64,000 nt of DNA from Rickettsiales bacterium (GTDB lineage Bacteria; Pseudomonadota; Alphaproteobacteria; Rickettsiales; UBA998). The position numbers and the translations under genes are program-made. The stretch covers positions 83,524 through 147,523 of the forward strand of contig JANQNR010000013.1 in the NCBI GenBank assembly GCA_028279475.1, written 5' to 3'. This document shows positions 8,297 through 19,740 of the stretch, one piece after another. The notes under the pieces are model-generated. The model saw nothing but the letters and a program-made list of their open reading frames with translations, did no database searches and was not told the DNA's origin. Positions within the stretch are counted from its first letter, which is position 1; the number at the start of each line of letters is the position of its first letter.

Positions 8297-11200
8297 ATGA
8301 ACCTATCTACCTTCTTTATCGATCGCCCGATCTTTGCCAGCGCCTTATCGGTCGTCATCTTCCTCGCTGGGCTGATTGCCATGTTTCAGTTACCCATTTC
8401 TGAATATCCTGACGTGACTCCTCCCTCGATTGTAGTCAATGCCCAGTTCCCCGGTGCCAACCCGAAAGTGATCGCCGAAACCGTTGCCACCCCGCTGGAA
8501 GAGCAGATCAATGGCGTAGAAGGCATGCTCTATATGTATTCACAATCGACGACCGACGGCCGCATGACTATTACCGTCACCTTTGAAATCGGCACTGATC
8601 CCGACCTGGCGCAGCAACTTGTGCAGAACCGGATTTCACAGGCCTTACCGCGCCTGCCGGAGGTTACACGCCAGATCGGCGTTACTACAGTCAAAAGCTC
8701 CCCTGACCTGACCATGGTGGTACACCTCAACTCTCCCAATGAACGCTATGACATGCTGTATCTGCGTAACTACGCACTGCTCAATGTCAAGGATCAGCTA
8801 GCAAAGATTAAAGGGGTGGGACAGGTGCGATTGTTCGGTGCCGGGGATTATGCCATGCGGCTATGGCTGAATCCGGAAAAACTTGCACAGCGCAACCTGA
8901 CCGCCGGTGATATCGCACAGGCGGTTCGCGCACAAAATGTTCAGGTTGCTGCCGGCGTAATTGGTGGCGCCCCGTATGCCGACTTTGTCGAATTGCAATT
9001 GCCCATCAATGCCAAAGGCCGCCTGGAGACAAAGGAAGAGTTTGAAAACATGATTATCCGGGTGGGAGAAGACGGCCAAATCACCCGGCTTTCCGACATT
9101 GCCACGGTCGAGCTTGGTGCATCTGAATATGCGCTGCGGTCACTGTTGAACAATAAAAATGCCGTTGCCATCCCTATTTTCGCCTCCCCTGGCGCCAATG
9201 CGCTCGATATTTCCTCCAATGTACGCGCCACCATGGAATCACTGAAACAGCACTTTCCGCAAGGGGTCGACTACAGCGTCGTTTACGACCCGACCATCTT
9301 TGTGCGTGACTCGATTCAATCCGTCATTACCACATTGCTGGAGGCCGTTGCACTGGTCGTTCTGGTGGTGATTGTCTTCCTGCAGCGCTGGCGTGCGGCC
9401 ATCATCCCGTTACTAGCCGTACCGGTATCCATCGTCGGTACCTTCGCCTTGATGTACGTATTCGGCTTCTCTATCAATGTGCTCTCGCTGTTCGGACTCA
9501 TCCTCGCCATCGGTATCGTGGTGGATGACGCCATCATCGTTGTGGAAAATGTCGAACGCAACATTGAGGAAGGGCATCGTCCCAGAGACGCGACCATCAA
9601 AGCCATGCGCGAAGTGACCGGCCCGATTATCGCCACGACCCTAGTGTTACTTGCCGTGTTCATTCCCATCGCCTTTATCAGTGGACTGACCGGACAGTTC
9701 TATAAACAATTTGCCCTGACCATTGCCATTTCCACGGTGATTTCCTCCTTCAATTCCCTGACCCTCAGCCCGGCGATGGCACGCCTGCTACTCAAACCCG
9801 ATAGTGAAACCAAGGACTGGCTAACCCGCGCGATGGAGCGGTGGTTCGGTGGGTTCTTCCGCTGGTTCAACCGGTTTTTCAACCGACGCTCCGAGAGCTA
9901 TGCCAGCAACGTCACCGGCCTGATGCGGCGCCGAGGGCGGGGAATGGGCGTCTATGTCATTCTGCTGGCCATCACCTATGGCATGTTTCAGGCCGTGCCG
10001 ACAGGTTTCGTCCCCGTACAGGACAAACAATACCTCATCAGCTTTGCCCAATTACCTGACGGTGCCACGTTGGATCGCACCGAAGCCGTGATCCGCGAGA
10101 TGTCAGACATTGCATTAAAAACACCGGGCGTGACAGGTGCTGTTGCCTTCCCCGGATTGTCGATCAATGGCTTCACCAATTCTTCCAGCGCCGGTATTGT
10201 CTTTGTCACGCTTGATGATTTTGACCAACGCACCGACCCTGAATTATCGGGATTTGCCATTTCTCAGAATTTACAATCTGCCTATAACGGAATCGAGGAG
10301 GCTTTTATTGCCATCTTCCCGCCGCCACCGGTGCGGGGACTCGGCACAACCGGCGGATTCAAGCTACAGATTCAGGATCGCACCGATCAGGGCTATGAGG
10401 CACTCAATACCACACTTAATGACGTCCTTCAAAAAGCCCGCCAAACACCGGAACTCGCCGGTATCTTCTCCAGTTACAAGATCAATGTGCCACAACTATA
10501 CGCGGCACTGGATCGTACCAAGGCCATGCAATTGGGTCTGAACGTCAATGATGTGTTCGAGGCCATGCAGATTTATCTCGGATCACTCTACATCAACGAC
10601 TTCAATAATTTTGGCCGTACCTACCGGGTGATTGCACAGGCGGAAAAGCAGTTCCGTGATACGCCGGATGACATTCTGCGACTGCAAGTGCGCAATGATA
10701 AGGGCGATATGATCCCCCTCGGTTCGGTCATTCGCGTTTCCGAAACCTTCGGCCCGGAATCGGCGCAACGCTATAACGGCTTTCGTGCGGCCGACCTGAA
10801 CGGCAATGCCGCACCTGGCTATTCTTCCGGTCAGGCGCAAGATGCCATTGTGAAGATTCTGGGTGACACCCTCCCCCCTGGCATGGCGTTTGAATGGACG
10901 GAGCTGACCTATCAGCAGATTCTGGCAGGGGATACGACCCTGTTCGTCATCCCGCTGGTGCTGTTTCTGGTGTTCCTGGTGCTGGCGGCGCAATATGAAA
11001 GCCTGACGCTGCCACTCGCCATCATCCTGATCGTACCGATGAGCATGTTGTCCGCTTTGATCGGCGTATGGATCAGTGGTGGCGACAATAATATTTTCAC
11101 CCAGATCAGCCTGTTTGTCCTGATGGGACTGGCCACCAAAAATGCAATTCTGATTGTCGAATTCGCCCGTGAATTGGAACATCAGGGACGCAGTATCGTC

Positions 11201-11449
11201 GAGGCTGCCATTGAGGCAAGCCGCCTGCGCCTGCGCCCCATTCTTATGACTTCGTTTGCGTTCATCATGGGAGTGCTGCCACTGGTCGTCTCACACGGTG
11301 CCGGTGCGGAAATGCGGCAGGCGCTGGGTGTTGCCGTATTCTCCGGGATGCTGGGCGTCACCTTTTTCGGTCTGTTCCTGACACCGGTTTTCTATGTAAT
11401 CCTACGCACTCTGGAAACACGCCGCCACCGAACAATTCCCAATCCTTGA
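8297..11449 (+). CDS. RND multidrug efflux permease (HAE1 type)
   Basis: The 1050-residue inner-membrane proton antiporter has AcrB-like topology: one N-terminal helix, a large periplasmic porter/docking loop, six helices, then a repeat of the pattern. The proton-relay aspartates are Asp410 and Asp411 in [16 protein letters not shown] of TM4. [10 protein letters not shown] after TM7 resembles MexF/OqxB-like pumps. No outer-membrane factor gene follows, so the complex must borrow a channel encoded elsewhere. Its TGA stop overlaps a TTG in the argB frame, but argB is probably started further on. Confidence 0.96.
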   Translation: MNLSTFFIDRPIFASALSVVIFLAGLIAMFQLPISEYPDVTPPSIVVNAQFPGANPKVIAETVATPLEEQINGVEGMLYMYSQSTTDGRMTITVTFEIGTDPDLAQQLVQNRISQALPRLPEVTRQIGVTTVKSSPDLTMVVHLNSPNERYDMLYLRNYALLNVKDQLAKIKGVGQVRLFGAGDYAMRLWLNPEKLAQRNLTAGDIAQAVRAQNVQVAAGVIGGAPYADFVELQLPINAKGRLETKEEFENMIIRVGEDGQITRLSDIATVELGASEYALRSLLNNKNAVAIPIFASPGANALDISSNVRATMESLKQHFPQGVDYSVVYDPTIFVRDSIQSVITTLLEAVALVVLVVIVFLQRWRAAIIPLLAVPVSIVGTFALMYVFGFSINVLSLFGLILAIGIVVDDAIIVVENVERNIEEGHRPRDATIKAMREVTGPIIATTLVLLAVFIPIAFISGLTGQFYKQFALTIAISTVISSFNSLTLSPAMARLLLKPDSETKDWLTRAMERWFGGFFRWFNRFFNRRSESYASNVTGLMRRRGRGMGVYVILLAITYGMFQAVPTGFVPVQDKQYLISFAQLPDGATLDRTEAVIREMSDIALKTPGVTGAVAFPGLSINGFTNSSSAGIVFVTLDDFDQRTDPELSGFAISQNLQSAYNGIEEAFIAIFPPPPVRGLGTTGGFKLQIQDRTDQGYEALNTTLNDVLQKARQTPELAGIFSSYKINVPQLYAALDRTKAMQLGLNVNDVFEAMQIYLGSLYINDFNNFGRTYRVIAQAEKQFRDTPDDILRLQVRNDKGDMIPLGSVIRVSETFGPESAQRYNGFRAADLNGNAAPGYSSGQAQDAIVKILGDTLPPGMAFEWTELTYQQILAGDTTLFVIPLVLFLVFLVLAAQYESLTLPLAIILIVPMSMLSALIGVWISGGDNNIFTQISLFVLMGLATKNAILIVEFARELEHQGRSIVEAAIEASRLRLRPILMTSFAFIMGVLPLVVSHGAGAEMRQALGVAVFSGMLGVTFFGLFLTPVFYVILRTLETRRHRTIPNP

Positions 11450-11484
11450 ACTTTCCCGACAAAGCAGCTATAGACTTGCGCGAC

Positions 11485-12387
11485 ATGAAAAAAAGCACTC
11501 CTCTCAAACCGCAAGCCTTCCTACGCGCCGCACGTACCATTACGGAAGCGCTGCCCTATATGCGACGGTTCGCCGGGGAGACCTTTGTCATCAAATATGG
11601 CGGTCATGCCATGGGCAATGCAGCGCTGTCTGAAACCTTCGCTCAAGACATTGTGCTGCTCAAAACTGTCGGCATCAACCCGGTCGTGGTGCATGGCGGC
11701 GGCCCACAAATCGGCCGCATGCTGGAACGTTTAAAAATCCAAAGCGAATTCATCGATGGCCTGCGCGTCACCGATAAAGCGGCAGTGGAAATCGTCGAAA
11801 TGGTGCTCTCCGGCACCATTAATAAGGAAATCGTGACCGCCATCAACCAGGCCGGCGGGCAGGCCGTTGGCATCTCAGGTAAAGACGGACACCTCATTCA
11901 AGCGCGTAAACTGCAACGCACCACCCGTGACCCGGATTCCAACATTGAAAAAGTGCTGGATCTGGGGTTTGTCGGAGAACCGGCGCAGGTGAATCCGGAT
12001 ATCATTCACCGCCTTACGGCCTCTGATATGATTCCTGTGGTCGCTCCTATTGGTATTGATGCAGAAGGACACACCTATAACATTAATGCTGATACGGCTG
12101 CTGGAGCAATTGCCTCATCCATTGGCGCATGCAAGCTAATGATGCTCACCGACGTGCCGGGCGTACTGGATAATACCGGCGAATTGATCAGCGAACTGAA
12201 TGCCGAGGAGGCACGCGCATTAATCCGTGACGGCGTCATTTCCGGTGGCATGATTCCCAAGATTGAAACCTGCATCGCCGCCATACAGCGTCCTGGTGCC
12301 AGTGCCCATATTCTCGACGGGCGTATCCCACATGTGCTACTACTGGAGACCTTCACCGACCACGGCGCCAGCACGATGTTGGTTTAG
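11485..12387 (+). CDS. argB: Acetylglutamate kinase
   Basis: ArgB phosphorylates N-acetylglutamate in the second step of arginine synthesis. The ATG at 11485 gives 300 residues, the family length. It contains [11 protein letters not shown] (phosphate-binding lysine and glycines), [20 protein letters not shown], and [12 protein letters not shown], with [10 protein letters not shown] near the C-terminus. The N-terminal helix [16 protein letters not shown] resembles that of arginine-sensitive hexameric enzymes, so feedback inhibition is plausible. It follows the efflux operon with 35 bases between and no clear ribosome-binding site. Confidence 0.95.
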   Translation: MKKSTPLKPQAFLRAARTITEALPYMRRFAGETFVIKYGGHAMGNAALSETFAQDIVLLKTVGINPVVVHGGGPQIGRMLERLKIQSEFIDGLRVTDKAAVEIVEMVLSGTINKEIVTAINQAGGQAVGISGKDGHLIQARKLQRTTRDPDSNIEKVLDLGFVGEPAQVNPDIIHRLTASDMIPVVAPIGIDAEGHTYNINADTAAGAIASSIGACKLMMLTDVPGVLDNTGELISELNAEEARALIRDGVISGGMIPKIETCIAAIQRPGASAHILDGRIPHVLLLETFTDHGASTMLV

Positions 12388-12477
12388 CCAGTGATTTGGT
12401 CGGCATAAAATCAACCAAAAATCTTGCGGTAATACCACTATCACGTTACAGTGGCAGAGTAGATTGCATATTATAGC

Positions 12478-12681
12478 ATGCTAAGAAACTTGCGTAAACG
12501 CTGGTTAAAACTCGGTAGTAACACGCGCCTAAGCGTATATTTCACTCTGGCTTTAATTGGCATTATTGTTTTTGGCTGGTTATCCGTTAAGTTTTGGGTA
12601 GTTGGTATTTGGGGAAGAGTATTTATGGCTCTTGGTTTTTGCTGTTTTGCAGTGCTTTGTGCTATTAGCGGCGAAAGCTAA
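12478..12681 (+). CDS. Small hypothetical membrane protein, 67 aa
   Basis: The frame encodes a basic N-terminus (MLRNLRKRWLK) followed by two strongly hydrophobic spans, about residues 19-35 and 40-62, the layout of a small two-helix inner-membrane protein. No family is recognised and no clear ribosome-binding site precedes the ATG. It is the only plausible gene between argB and the chemoreceptor. It may be spurious. Confidence 0.35.
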   Translation: MLRNLRKRWLKLGSNTRLSVYFTLALIGIIVFGWLSVKFWVVGIWGRVFMALGFCCFAVLCAISGES

Positions 12682-12855
12682 AAATCTTCCCCTTTTTTTT
12701 CTTTCTTTTCGGATAGCACTAAAATTGCATCGCTGTCCATGCAACAATTATCAGAACATCTTATACAAATCCCGGTTTATTCACCCTTTTTTTACATATG
12801 GCATGGTAGGAGTGCCATAATAGAAAATGTATCTCTTGGATGTAGGTGAATGATA

Positions 12856-14991
12856 ATGGAATTCTTCAACCGCTTGAATGTAAAAAAGAAAATATCTGCG
12901 CTGGTCATTGCAGCCGCCCTGCTCAGCTCCATTGCGACCGGCGTCCTGTCCATTCTTGAATCCCGCAGCCTGCTGATTGCAGAAATCAAAAAAGAAGCAG
13001 GGATTCTGGCGACTCTGAAACAGAAAGAGCTCAATAATTACCTGAAATCCATCGAGAAAAACCTGCTGCTGGTTTCCAAGAACCAGCAAACCATCAATGC
13101 CCTACGTGAGTTTTCCAACGGCTGGTTTGGTATCTCACTGGAGGGCAGTCCTACCACCATCCTTAAGCGGCTTTACATCAAAGATAATCCCAACCCGCTG
13201 GGTGAAAAGGAAAAGCTGGATTATGCTTCGGATGGCAGCCTGTACTCACTGACCCACAAGAAGCATCACCCCTGGTATCGGGATTTACTGAGAGAGCAGG
13301 GATATTACGATATTTTTCTGTTCGATATGGATGGAAACCTGATCTATAGCGTGTTCAAGGAAGAAGATTACGCAACGAACATGTTGAAGGGGCAGTATAA
13401 GGATACCGACCTTGCAAATGCGTTTAGAGCTGCCGCAGCCCCTTCCGCTAAGCCGGGTGACACTTTTTTCTTTGACTTTAAGCCCTATGCGCCAAGCCAC
13501 GGCGCGCCCGCCAGTTTCATTTCCACTCCTATCTTCGGTTACGGCAGCTCCGATAAAATTGGAGTGCTCGCCTTCCAGATGCCGGTCGATGAGATCAACA
13601 GCATTATGCAAATTGGCCGAACACTGGGCAATTCCGGCAAAGCCTTTCTGGTTGGTGAAGATTTGTTATTTCGCAGCGATCTGAAACCGGATGACGATGT
13701 ACAAAATATCCTCTCCACGAAGGCTGATACAGAATCCGTGCACCGGGCAATATCCGGTGAAAATGGCGTCATGGATACAGGTGATTATCGCAACATTCGC
13801 GTGTTCTCTGCGTATACACCTGTCAATGCCTGGGGCACACGGTGGGCACTGGTTGTGGAAGAAGATCGTAGTGAAGCGCTGGGTCCGGTTTATGAGATGC
13901 AATGGATTGCCGTAGGGATTACCCTGTTGGTTGTTGCCGGATTAGGGATTGTCGCTTATCGCATGTCGCACACCGTCTCTGCTCCCCTGGAAGAAATGAC
14001 GCATGTTTTGCGACAACTGTCAAAAGATGACCTCGAGACAGAGATCAAACACACAGATCGCAACGACGAAATCGGTGAGCTGGCACAATCCGCCCTCGTC
14101 TTCAAACAGAATATTGAAGAGAAGAAAGCGCTGGAAGCGATGCAAGATCAGGATCGGCTGTCACTCGCCGACCAGTTTGAGCGCGACATCAAAGGCTTTG
14201 TCTCGATGGTCGCCTCGGCAGCAACGGAACTCTCACAAACGGCGGAAGGCGTGGCCGAATCCATCAAACGCTCGAATCAGACGACCGGGAATGCTTCCGC
14301 TGCTGCTCAGCAGACGACCGGGAATGTCCAGTCTGTGGCCTCTGCTGCGGAACAACTCTCTGCTTCGGTGAAGGAAATCTCTTCTCAAATGCAACGTTCC
14401 AATGAACTGGTCTCTGACTCTGTGTCTAAAGCAGAGGTGGCTGACGAGCACGCCGCGTCTCTCAGCCTGGCAACCGGTAAGGTGAAAGAAGTCATTGAGT
14501 TGATCTCGGACATTTCCGGACAGATCAACTTGCTGGCGCTAAACGCCACCATTGAATCAGCGCGAGCCGGTGAAGCAGGGAAAGGTTTTGCCGTGGTTGC
14601 CAGCGAAGTGAAAACGCTTGCGAACCAGACCGATAAGTCGATCGAAGAGATTACCCGCGTCATTGAACAGATGAACGGCGCATCGGAAGATATTGTATGC
14701 TCACTAAACTCTATTAAAGAGTCGATCCGTAACATTTCTGAATCGTCCAACAGTGTGGCGTCTGCCGTTGAGCAGCAATCCGCCACGACCAATGAAATTG
14801 CTCATAACATGCAGGTAGCTGCCAAGGGCACCGATGTCATCATGAGCAGCATGAGCCAGGTTTCCGAATCCTCTAAGGAAGCCGACGGCTCGGCCAGCCA
14901 GATTCTTGACGCGTCGCAGGAACTCTCTCGCCAAGCGGAAAGCCTGAATACCAAAGTGGACGAATTCCTGAAGACGTTGCGCGGGAAGTAG
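12856..14991 (+). CDS. Methyl-accepting chemotaxis protein
   Basis: This transmembrane chemoreceptor has about 711 residues. AGGTGA (12844-12849) is correctly spaced for the ATG at 12856 and too close for the one at 12850. Domain order: TM1 ([21 protein letters not shown]), a large periplasmic Cache-like sensor, TM2 ([19 protein letters not shown]), HAMP, then the signalling coiled coil. The hairpin tip reads [21 protein letters not shown], and [15 protein letters not shown] follows. It should signal to CheA/CheW, none of which is encoded here. The ligand is unknown. Confidence 0.95.
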   Translation: MEFFNRLNVKKKISALVIAAALLSSIATGVLSILESRSLLIAEIKKEAGILATLKQKELNNYLKSIEKNLLLVSKNQQTINALREFSNGWFGISLEGSPTTILKRLYIKDNPNPLGEKEKLDYASDGSLYSLTHKKHHPWYRDLLREQGYYDIFLFDMDGNLIYSVFKEEDYATNMLKGQYKDTDLANAFRAAAAPSAKPGDTFFFDFKPYAPSHGAPASFISTPIFGYGSSDKIGVLAFQMPVDEINSIMQIGRTLGNSGKAFLVGEDLLFRSDLKPDDDVQNILSTKADTESVHRAISGENGVMDTGDYRNIRVFSAYTPVNAWGTRWALVVEEDRSEALGPVYEMQWIAVGITLLVVAGLGIVAYRMSHTVSAPLEEMTHVLRQLSKDDLETEIKHTDRNDEIGELAQSALVFKQNIEEKKALEAMQDQDRLSLADQFERDIKGFVSMVASAATELSQTAEGVAESIKRSNQTTGNASAAAQQTTGNVQSVASAAEQLSASVKEISSQMQRSNELVSDSVSKAEVADEHAASLSLATGKVKEVIELISDISGQINLLALNATIESARAGEAGKGFAVVASEVKTLANQTDKSIEEITRVIEQMNGASEDIVCSLNSIKESIRNISESSNSVASAVEQQSATTNEIAHNMQVAAKGTDVIMSSMSQVSESSKEADGSASQILDASQELSRQAESLNTKVDEFLKTLRGK

Positions 14992-15021
14992 CGCCAGGAT
15001 ATAGTGTTTTCGCTTTTTATT

Positions 15022-15059
15022 TACGCTAGATGCTTCAAGGTGAGGAAGATTCTAGCGTA
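15022..15059. repeat. Inverted repeat after the chemoreceptor gene
   Basis: TACGCTAGA (15022-15030) and TCTAGCGTA (15051-15059) form a perfect nine-base stem with a 20-base loop, starting 31 bases after the chemoreceptor stop. There is no T-run, so it is not a standard intrinsic terminator. It opens the 326-base gene-free stretch 14992-15317, which is otherwise occupied by two larger palindromes and the ilvC leader. Confidence 0.5.
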
Positions 15060-15102
15060 CACAAGGTACGTGAATCCGACGAATCCGAAGAAGCATGACG
15101 CG

Positions 15103-15162
15103 TATAGCAGTTCAACTTAAGAATTCCCCATTCGGGGGAATTTCTTAAGTTGAACTGCTATA
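15103..15162. repeat. Palindromic element, TATAGCAG-ended (copy 1)
   Basis: The unit begins TATAGCAGTTCAACTTAAG and ends with its reverse complement CTTAAGTTGAACTGCTATA. The arms are about 25 bases, broken only by a one-base bulge, with a four-base loop between C and G runs. The same TATAGCAGTT/AACTGCTATA termini recur at 34399-34478. No coding sequence is inside. Confidence 0.85.
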
Positions 15163-15173
15163 TATTAGAGATC

Positions 15174-15225
15174 ATACTCGTTACACTTTTAAATTCCATA
15201 GGGAATTTTAAAGTGTAACGAGTAT
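15174..15225. repeat. Palindromic element, ATACTCG-ended
   Basis: ATACTCGTTACACTTTTAAA at the left is mirrored by TTTAAAGTGTAACGAGTAT at the right, closing over GGAATTCC-like inner bases. The arms are about 24 bases with a slipped T. It lies 11 bases from the previous palindrome and has the same overall design with a different arm sequence. It stands about 90 bases before ilvC. Confidence 0.8.
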
Positions 15226-15305
15226 AAATGAAAATGGGAAATACTATAGTACTTGCAAACTCTCTCTAAATAGTTAGAACAGTCAGTCTGACACTAACCA
15301 TTTAA

Positions 15306-16337
<1,032 letters not shown>

Positions 16338-16347
16338 GAATGAGAGA

Positions 16348-16379
16348 CTAGGGTATAGGGATTAGGGGCTAGGGTATAG
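16348..16379. repeat. Left flanking repeat of the four-helix-bundle gene
   Basis: CTAGGGTATAG occurs twice, at 16348-16358 and 16369-16379, around GGATTAGGGG. The stretch GGGGCTAGGGTATAG (16365-16379) is the exact reverse complement of 16766-16780 at the other end of the gene. The composition (T/A/G-rich, C-poor) is unlike both neighbours. Confidence 0.8.
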
Positions 16380-16383
16380 TGGG

Positions 16384-16758
16384 ATGCCGATTACCTCGTT
16401 TAAACAATTGGCCATTTGGCAGCGCAGTTTTGCACTGGCTAATCGCTTCTATAGGCTTTCATCCGGGTGGCCAAATGAACATCGCTATGGTTTAACATCT
16501 CAGCTACTAAAATCAGCTGTCTCAGTTCCATCCAATATTGCTGAAGGGTATAACCGTAAATCCAGGAAGGAGTACTTATATTTTCTTAACGTCGCGATGG
16601 GCTCGTTAGCAGAGCTAGAAACACAAGCAATGATTGCCACTGAGCAGCAATTTATAAAAGATTGCGACGCAGCCTGCATTCTGCAAGAAATCGATGAAAT
16701 TGGAAAAATGCTTCGTACTGTAATGCATAAACTCACCCATACATCACCTGCCCAATGA
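16384..16758 (+). CDS. Four-helix-bundle (S23/IVP-type) protein
   Basis: The 124-residue protein matches the S23/intervening-sequence protein family: ITSFKQLAIWQRSFALANRFYRLS, then RYGLTSQLLKSAVSVPSNIAEGYNRKSRKEYLYFLNVAMGSLAELETQ and a final amphipathic helix. Members form pentameric four-helix bundles. They occur in 23S rRNA intervening sequences, beside reverse transcriptases as Avd, or as orphans of unknown role. Here it is an orphan between ilvC and leuA, bracketed by inverted repeats. Its stop overlaps the leuA start (ATGA), so the two are probably translationally coupled. Confidence 0.9.
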   Translation: MPITSFKQLAIWQRSFALANRFYRLSSGWPNEHRYGLTSQLLKSAVSVPSNIAEGYNRKSRKEYLYFLNVAMGSLAELETQAMIATEQQFIKDCDAACILQEIDEIGKMLRTVMHKLTHTSPAQ

Positions 16759-18329
16759 CTACACCCTATACCCTAGCCCCTATACCCTCCTCTCGAATCA
16801 CCATCTTCGACACAACACTCAGAGACGGCGAACAATCGCCGGGCATGTCCATGACCAAAGAAGAAAAGCTCCTGGTCGCGGAAGTGCTCGACGGGATGGG
16901 TGTCGACGTGATCGAGGCTGGATTCGCCATGGCTAGCGAGGGAGATTTCCAGTCGGTTAAAGCCATCGCCGAGGCGAGTAAAAACGCCGTAATCTGCTCG
17001 CTATCGCGTGCCAAACATGCCGATATTGAGCGCGCCGCCGAGGCCATCAAACCCGCCAAGCGCGGACGCATCCACACCTTTATCTCCACCAGCGACATTC
17101 ATCTGACCTACCAGTTCCGGTTGGAAAAACCAGAGGTGCTGGAGATCATCAAGGACACGGTCGGCTTTGCTCGCTCCTTCACCGATGATGTCGAATGGTC
17201 GGCGATGGATGCCACGCGCTCGGAGCTGGATTTTCTATGCCAGGCGGTCGAGACCGCCATTGCCGCCGGAGCCACCACCATCAACCTGCCCGATACGGTG
17301 GGCTACGGCACCCCCGACGACATCAGTGCCATGTTCCGCGACGTGATGGCGCGTGTGCCTAATGCCGATAAAGCCATCTTTTCTTTTCACGGGCAGAACG
17401 ATTTGGGGCTTGCTACTGCCAACACGCTGGCAGCCTTGCAGGCGGGAGCACGGCAGGCGGAGTTGACCATCAACGGCATTGGCGAACGTGCCGGTAATAC
17501 CTCGCTGGAAGAGGTCATCATGACGCTGAACACCCGCAAAGATGTGTACGGGCTGGAATGCAATGTCGATACCACCCGTATCATGCAGGCTTCCCGCCTG
17601 ATCCAGTCGGTGACCGGTCAGCCGGTGCAGGTGAATAAGGCCATTGTTGGGGCGAATGCGTTCGCCCATGAATCCGGCATCCATCAGGACGGGATGCTCA
17701 AGCATAGCGGCACCTATGAGATCATGACGCCGGAATCGGTTGGGCTGACCAAGTCGAACCTGGTGATGGGCAAGCACTCCGGCCGCCATGCCTTCCGCAA
17801 CAAGCTTGAAGAGCTGGGCATCACGCTGGGTGACAATGCGCTGGAAGACGCCTTTGCCCGCTTCAAGGCACTGGCCGACAAAAAGAAAGACGTCTACGAT
17901 GAGGACATTCTGGCGCTGGTCGATGACGGAGACGCATCCACGCAAGCACTGGCACTGGAGTCACTGGCCGTGCGTTGCGGTACCGGGGTGCATGAGGTGG
18001 ACATGGCCTTGCGCATCCACGGGGAATCGGTATCCGTCACGCAGGCAGGCAATGGGCCGGTTGATGCCATCTTTAAGGCCATCAAGGCACTGATTCCTGA
18101 TGCACAAGGTGCCCGGCTAAAACTGTACCAGGTGCACGCCGTCACCGCCGGCACCGATGCGCAGGCGGAAGTGACCGTACGGCTGGAGATGGAAGACGGC
18201 GCGATCATCAATGGCCATGGCGCCGATGTTGACACGCTGGTTGCCAGCGCCACTGCCTATCTGGATGCACTCAACAAGGCCGACACCATCCGCGCCCGTA
18301 GGGATAATTTGTTAGAGAAGCTGTCATGA
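16755..18329 (+). CDS. leuA: 2-isopropylmalate synthase
   Basis: LeuA condenses acetyl-CoA and 2-oxoisovalerate in the first committed step of leucine synthesis. The protein has 524 residues. The TIM-barrel starts at ITIFDTTLRDGEQSPGMSM, with the metal-binding Asp and general-base Arg. HGQNDLGLATANTLAAL (in place of the usual HCHND), NGIGERAGN and HESGIHQDGML follow. The C-terminal leucine-sensing domain is present (GTDAQAEVTVRLEMEDG). The only ATG upstream of the barrel is at 16755; codons 1-11 (MTTPYTLAPIP) overlap the flanking repeat. A small secreted-protein gene overlaps its stop. Confidence 0.96.
   Translation: MTTPYTLAPIPSSRITIFDTTLRDGEQSPGMSMTKEEKLLVAEVLDGMGVDVIEAGFAMASEGDFQSVKAIAEASKNAVICSLSRAKHADIERAAEAIKPAKRGRIHTFISTSDIHLTYQFRLEKPEVLEIIKDTVGFARSFTDDVEWSAMDATRSELDFLCQAVETAIAAGATTINLPDTVGYGTPDDISAMFRDVMARVPNADKAIFSFHGQNDLGLATANTLAALQAGARQAELTINGIGERAGNTSLEEVIMTLNTRKDVYGLECNVDTTRIMQASRLIQSVTGQPVQVNKAIVGANAFAHESGIHQDGMLKHSGTYEIMTPESVGLTKSNLVMGKHSGRHAFRNKLEELGITLGDNALEDAFARFKALADKKKDVYDEDILALVDDGDASTQALALESLAVRCGTGVHEVDMALRIHGESVSVTQAGNGPVDAIFKAIKALIPDAQGARLKLYQVHAVTAGTDAQAEVTVRLEMEDGAIINGHGADVDTLVASATAYLDALNKADTIRARRDNLLEKLS
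16766..16788. repeat. Right flanking repeat, inside the leuA 5' end
   Basis: CTATACCCTAGCCCCTATAC and the following CCT form the reverse complement of the repeat at 16348-16379. It lies within the first eleven codons of leuA, so part of the LeuA N-terminus is repeat-encoded. Confidence 0.8.
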
Positions 18330-18679
18330 AACTGAAGTATACCCTGCTGCCCCTGCTCCTTATCTCCACTGCTGCCCACGCCGGTTCCATCTACACCACG
18401 AAGGACGGCGATGATTGTCACCCAGTGCACACCTCCACTGACGCGGATGTGGCGTACCAGCCTGAGTATCCGGAAGAGTATGGCACCACTCACCCCGAAT
18501 TACGCATAGATTTGCGCCCGCAACTGGATGCGGTGACGAAGAATCGCGCCCTTCAGGAACGCGCCGGGATGTCAGAACTCCATGTCGGCAGTTTCCGCAT
18601 GGACAAAGAAGGCGGCCAGACCATCGAGATTCTCGGTGATACCGCGGATACGCATACACAAGAATGCCACACGGAATAA
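18326..18679 (+). CDS. Small secreted hypothetical protein
   Basis: The 117-residue product starts with a classical Sec signal peptide (MKLKYTLLPLLLISTAAHA, cleavage after AHA at residue 19). The mature part is hydrophilic, rich in Asp, Glu, Thr and His, with two cysteines (about 30 and 114) that could pair in the periplasm. No family is recognised. The ATG overlaps the leuA stop by four bases, so it is cotranscribed with leuA, although a link to leucine synthesis is not evident. Confidence 0.7.
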   Translation: MKLKYTLLPLLLISTAAHAGSIYTTKDGDDCHPVHTSTDADVAYQPEYPEEYGTTHPELRIDLRPQLDAVTKNRALQERAGMSELHVGSFRMDKEGGQTIEILGDTADTHTQECHTE

Positions 18680-18695
18680 AAGAGCATTGATTGGC

Positions 18696-18788
18696 TCGTC
18701 ATTCCGGACAAGCGATAAGCGCGATCCGGAATCCATTGTGGTTCTTGCTCGTTGATAGATGGATTCCGGGTCAAGCCCGGAATGACGA
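18696..18788. repeat. Alphaproteobacterial-type intergenic palindrome
   Basis: TCGTCATTCCGG at the left pairs with CCGGAATGACGA at the right, and inner CCGGAATCCAT with ATGGATTCCGG. The left arm carries about eleven extra bases. TCGTCATTCC-ended dyads of this type are very widespread between genes in this class. It separates leuA and its partner from the rpsM operon. Confidence 0.8.
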
Positions 18789-18859
18789 AAAACTTACACC
18801 ACCGCTACAGCAATGTATCAAACATGGATTTATTCAGGCGCAAAGTCTTGGATTAGTGG

Positions 18860-18887
18860 TTGACTTTGAGCGAATGCCCCGTATGAT
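18860..18887 (+). promoter_or_regulatory. rpsM operon promoter
   Basis: TTGACT (18860-18865) and TATGAT (18882-18887) are spaced by 16 bases and stand about 40 bases before the rpsM start. The ribosomal genes therefore seem to have their own promoter rather than reading through from an upstream secY/adk segment, which is absent here. Confidence 0.6.
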
Positions 18888-18928
18888 GCGTCTCTATTTT
18901 TCACTAACCCGTATGAGGAAGCAGGAAC

Positions 18929-19297
18929 GTGGCACGTATTGCTGGAGTAAACATACCGTCGGGTAAGCGCCTGGAAGTCGCGCTGACCTATATTCATGGG
19001 CTGGGCAGAACCCGTGCGAAGGAAATCTGCACCAAGGCCGGGCTGGACACCACCAAGCGTGTCAACCAGCTGAATGACTCGGAAATCATCAAATTGCGCG
19101 AAATCATTGACGCCGATTACACTGTGGAAGGTGAATTGCGGCGTGAAGTCGGCATGAATATCAAACGTCTGATGGATTTGGGTTGCTATCGTGGCCTGCG
19201 CCATCGCCGCCGCCTCCCTGTACGTGGTCAACGTACCCATACCAATGCCCGTACACGTAAGGGTAAAGCAGTTCCAATCGCAGGTAAGAAGAAGTAA
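18929..19297 (+). CDS. rpsM: 30S ribosomal protein S13
   Basis: S13 lies in the head of the small subunit and contacts the P-site tRNA and the 50S subunit. The 122 residues begin [33 protein letters not shown] after a GTG start preceded by GAGGAAGCAGGA. The basic tail ([23 protein letters not shown]) is complete. It heads rpsM-rpsK-rpoA-rplQ, with rpsK two bases downstream. The usual upstream neighbours secY, adk and rpmJ are missing here. Confidence 0.98.
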   Translation: MARIAGVNIPSGKRLEVALTYIHGLGRTRAKEICTKAGLDTTKRVNQLNDSEIIKLREIIDADYTVEGELRREVGMNIKRLMDLGCYRGLRHRRRLPVRGQRTHTNARTRKGKAVPIAGKKK

Positions 19298-19299
19298 TC

Positions 19300-19689
19300 A
19301 TGGCTAAAGACACCGCAAAAACCAAAAAGAAAGAACGCAAAAACATTCCCTATGGCATTGCCCATGTGAATGCCAGCTTCAACAATACGATCATTACCAT
19401 TACTGATCCCAATGGCGGAGCAGTGTCCTGGTCATCTGCCGGTGAGCGTGGATTCAAAGGCTCTAAGAAAGCTACGCCTTATGCAGCGCAGATTACGGCG
19501 GAAGACGCCGGGCGCAAGGCACAGGAGCACGGTATGAAGACCTTGGAAATTCGTGTAAAAGGACCCGGCAGTGGACGCGAATCAGCACTTCGCGCGTTTC
19601 AGGCGATTGGTTTTAACGTGACATCAATTCGTGACGTGACCCCGATCCCGCACAACGGATGCCGTCCACCGAAACGCCGCCGCGTATAA
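19300..19689 (+). CDS. rpsK: 30S ribosomal protein S11
   Basis: S11 forms part of the platform of the small subunit near the mRNA exit. The 129 residues include [41 protein letters not shown] and the conserved ending [17 protein letters not shown], which is full length. It begins two bases after rpsM and is followed after 51 bases by rpoA. Confidence 0.98.
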   Translation: MAKDTAKTKKKERKNIPYGIAHVNASFNNTIITITDPNGGAVSWSSAGERGFKGSKKATPYAAQITAEDAGRKAQEHGMKTLEIRVKGPGSGRESALRAFQAIGFNVTSIRDVTPIPHNGCRPPKRRRV

Positions 19690-19740
19690 CTCTCGATTCT
19701 CTCCCATTCAATCTAAAGACTAGCAAGCAGGAAAACGATC

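Noticed and set aside
11446-11484. TTG start for argB overlapping the efflux pump stop.
   Set aside because: Thirteen extra residues without conservation; the ATG at 11485 gives the standard 300-residue length.
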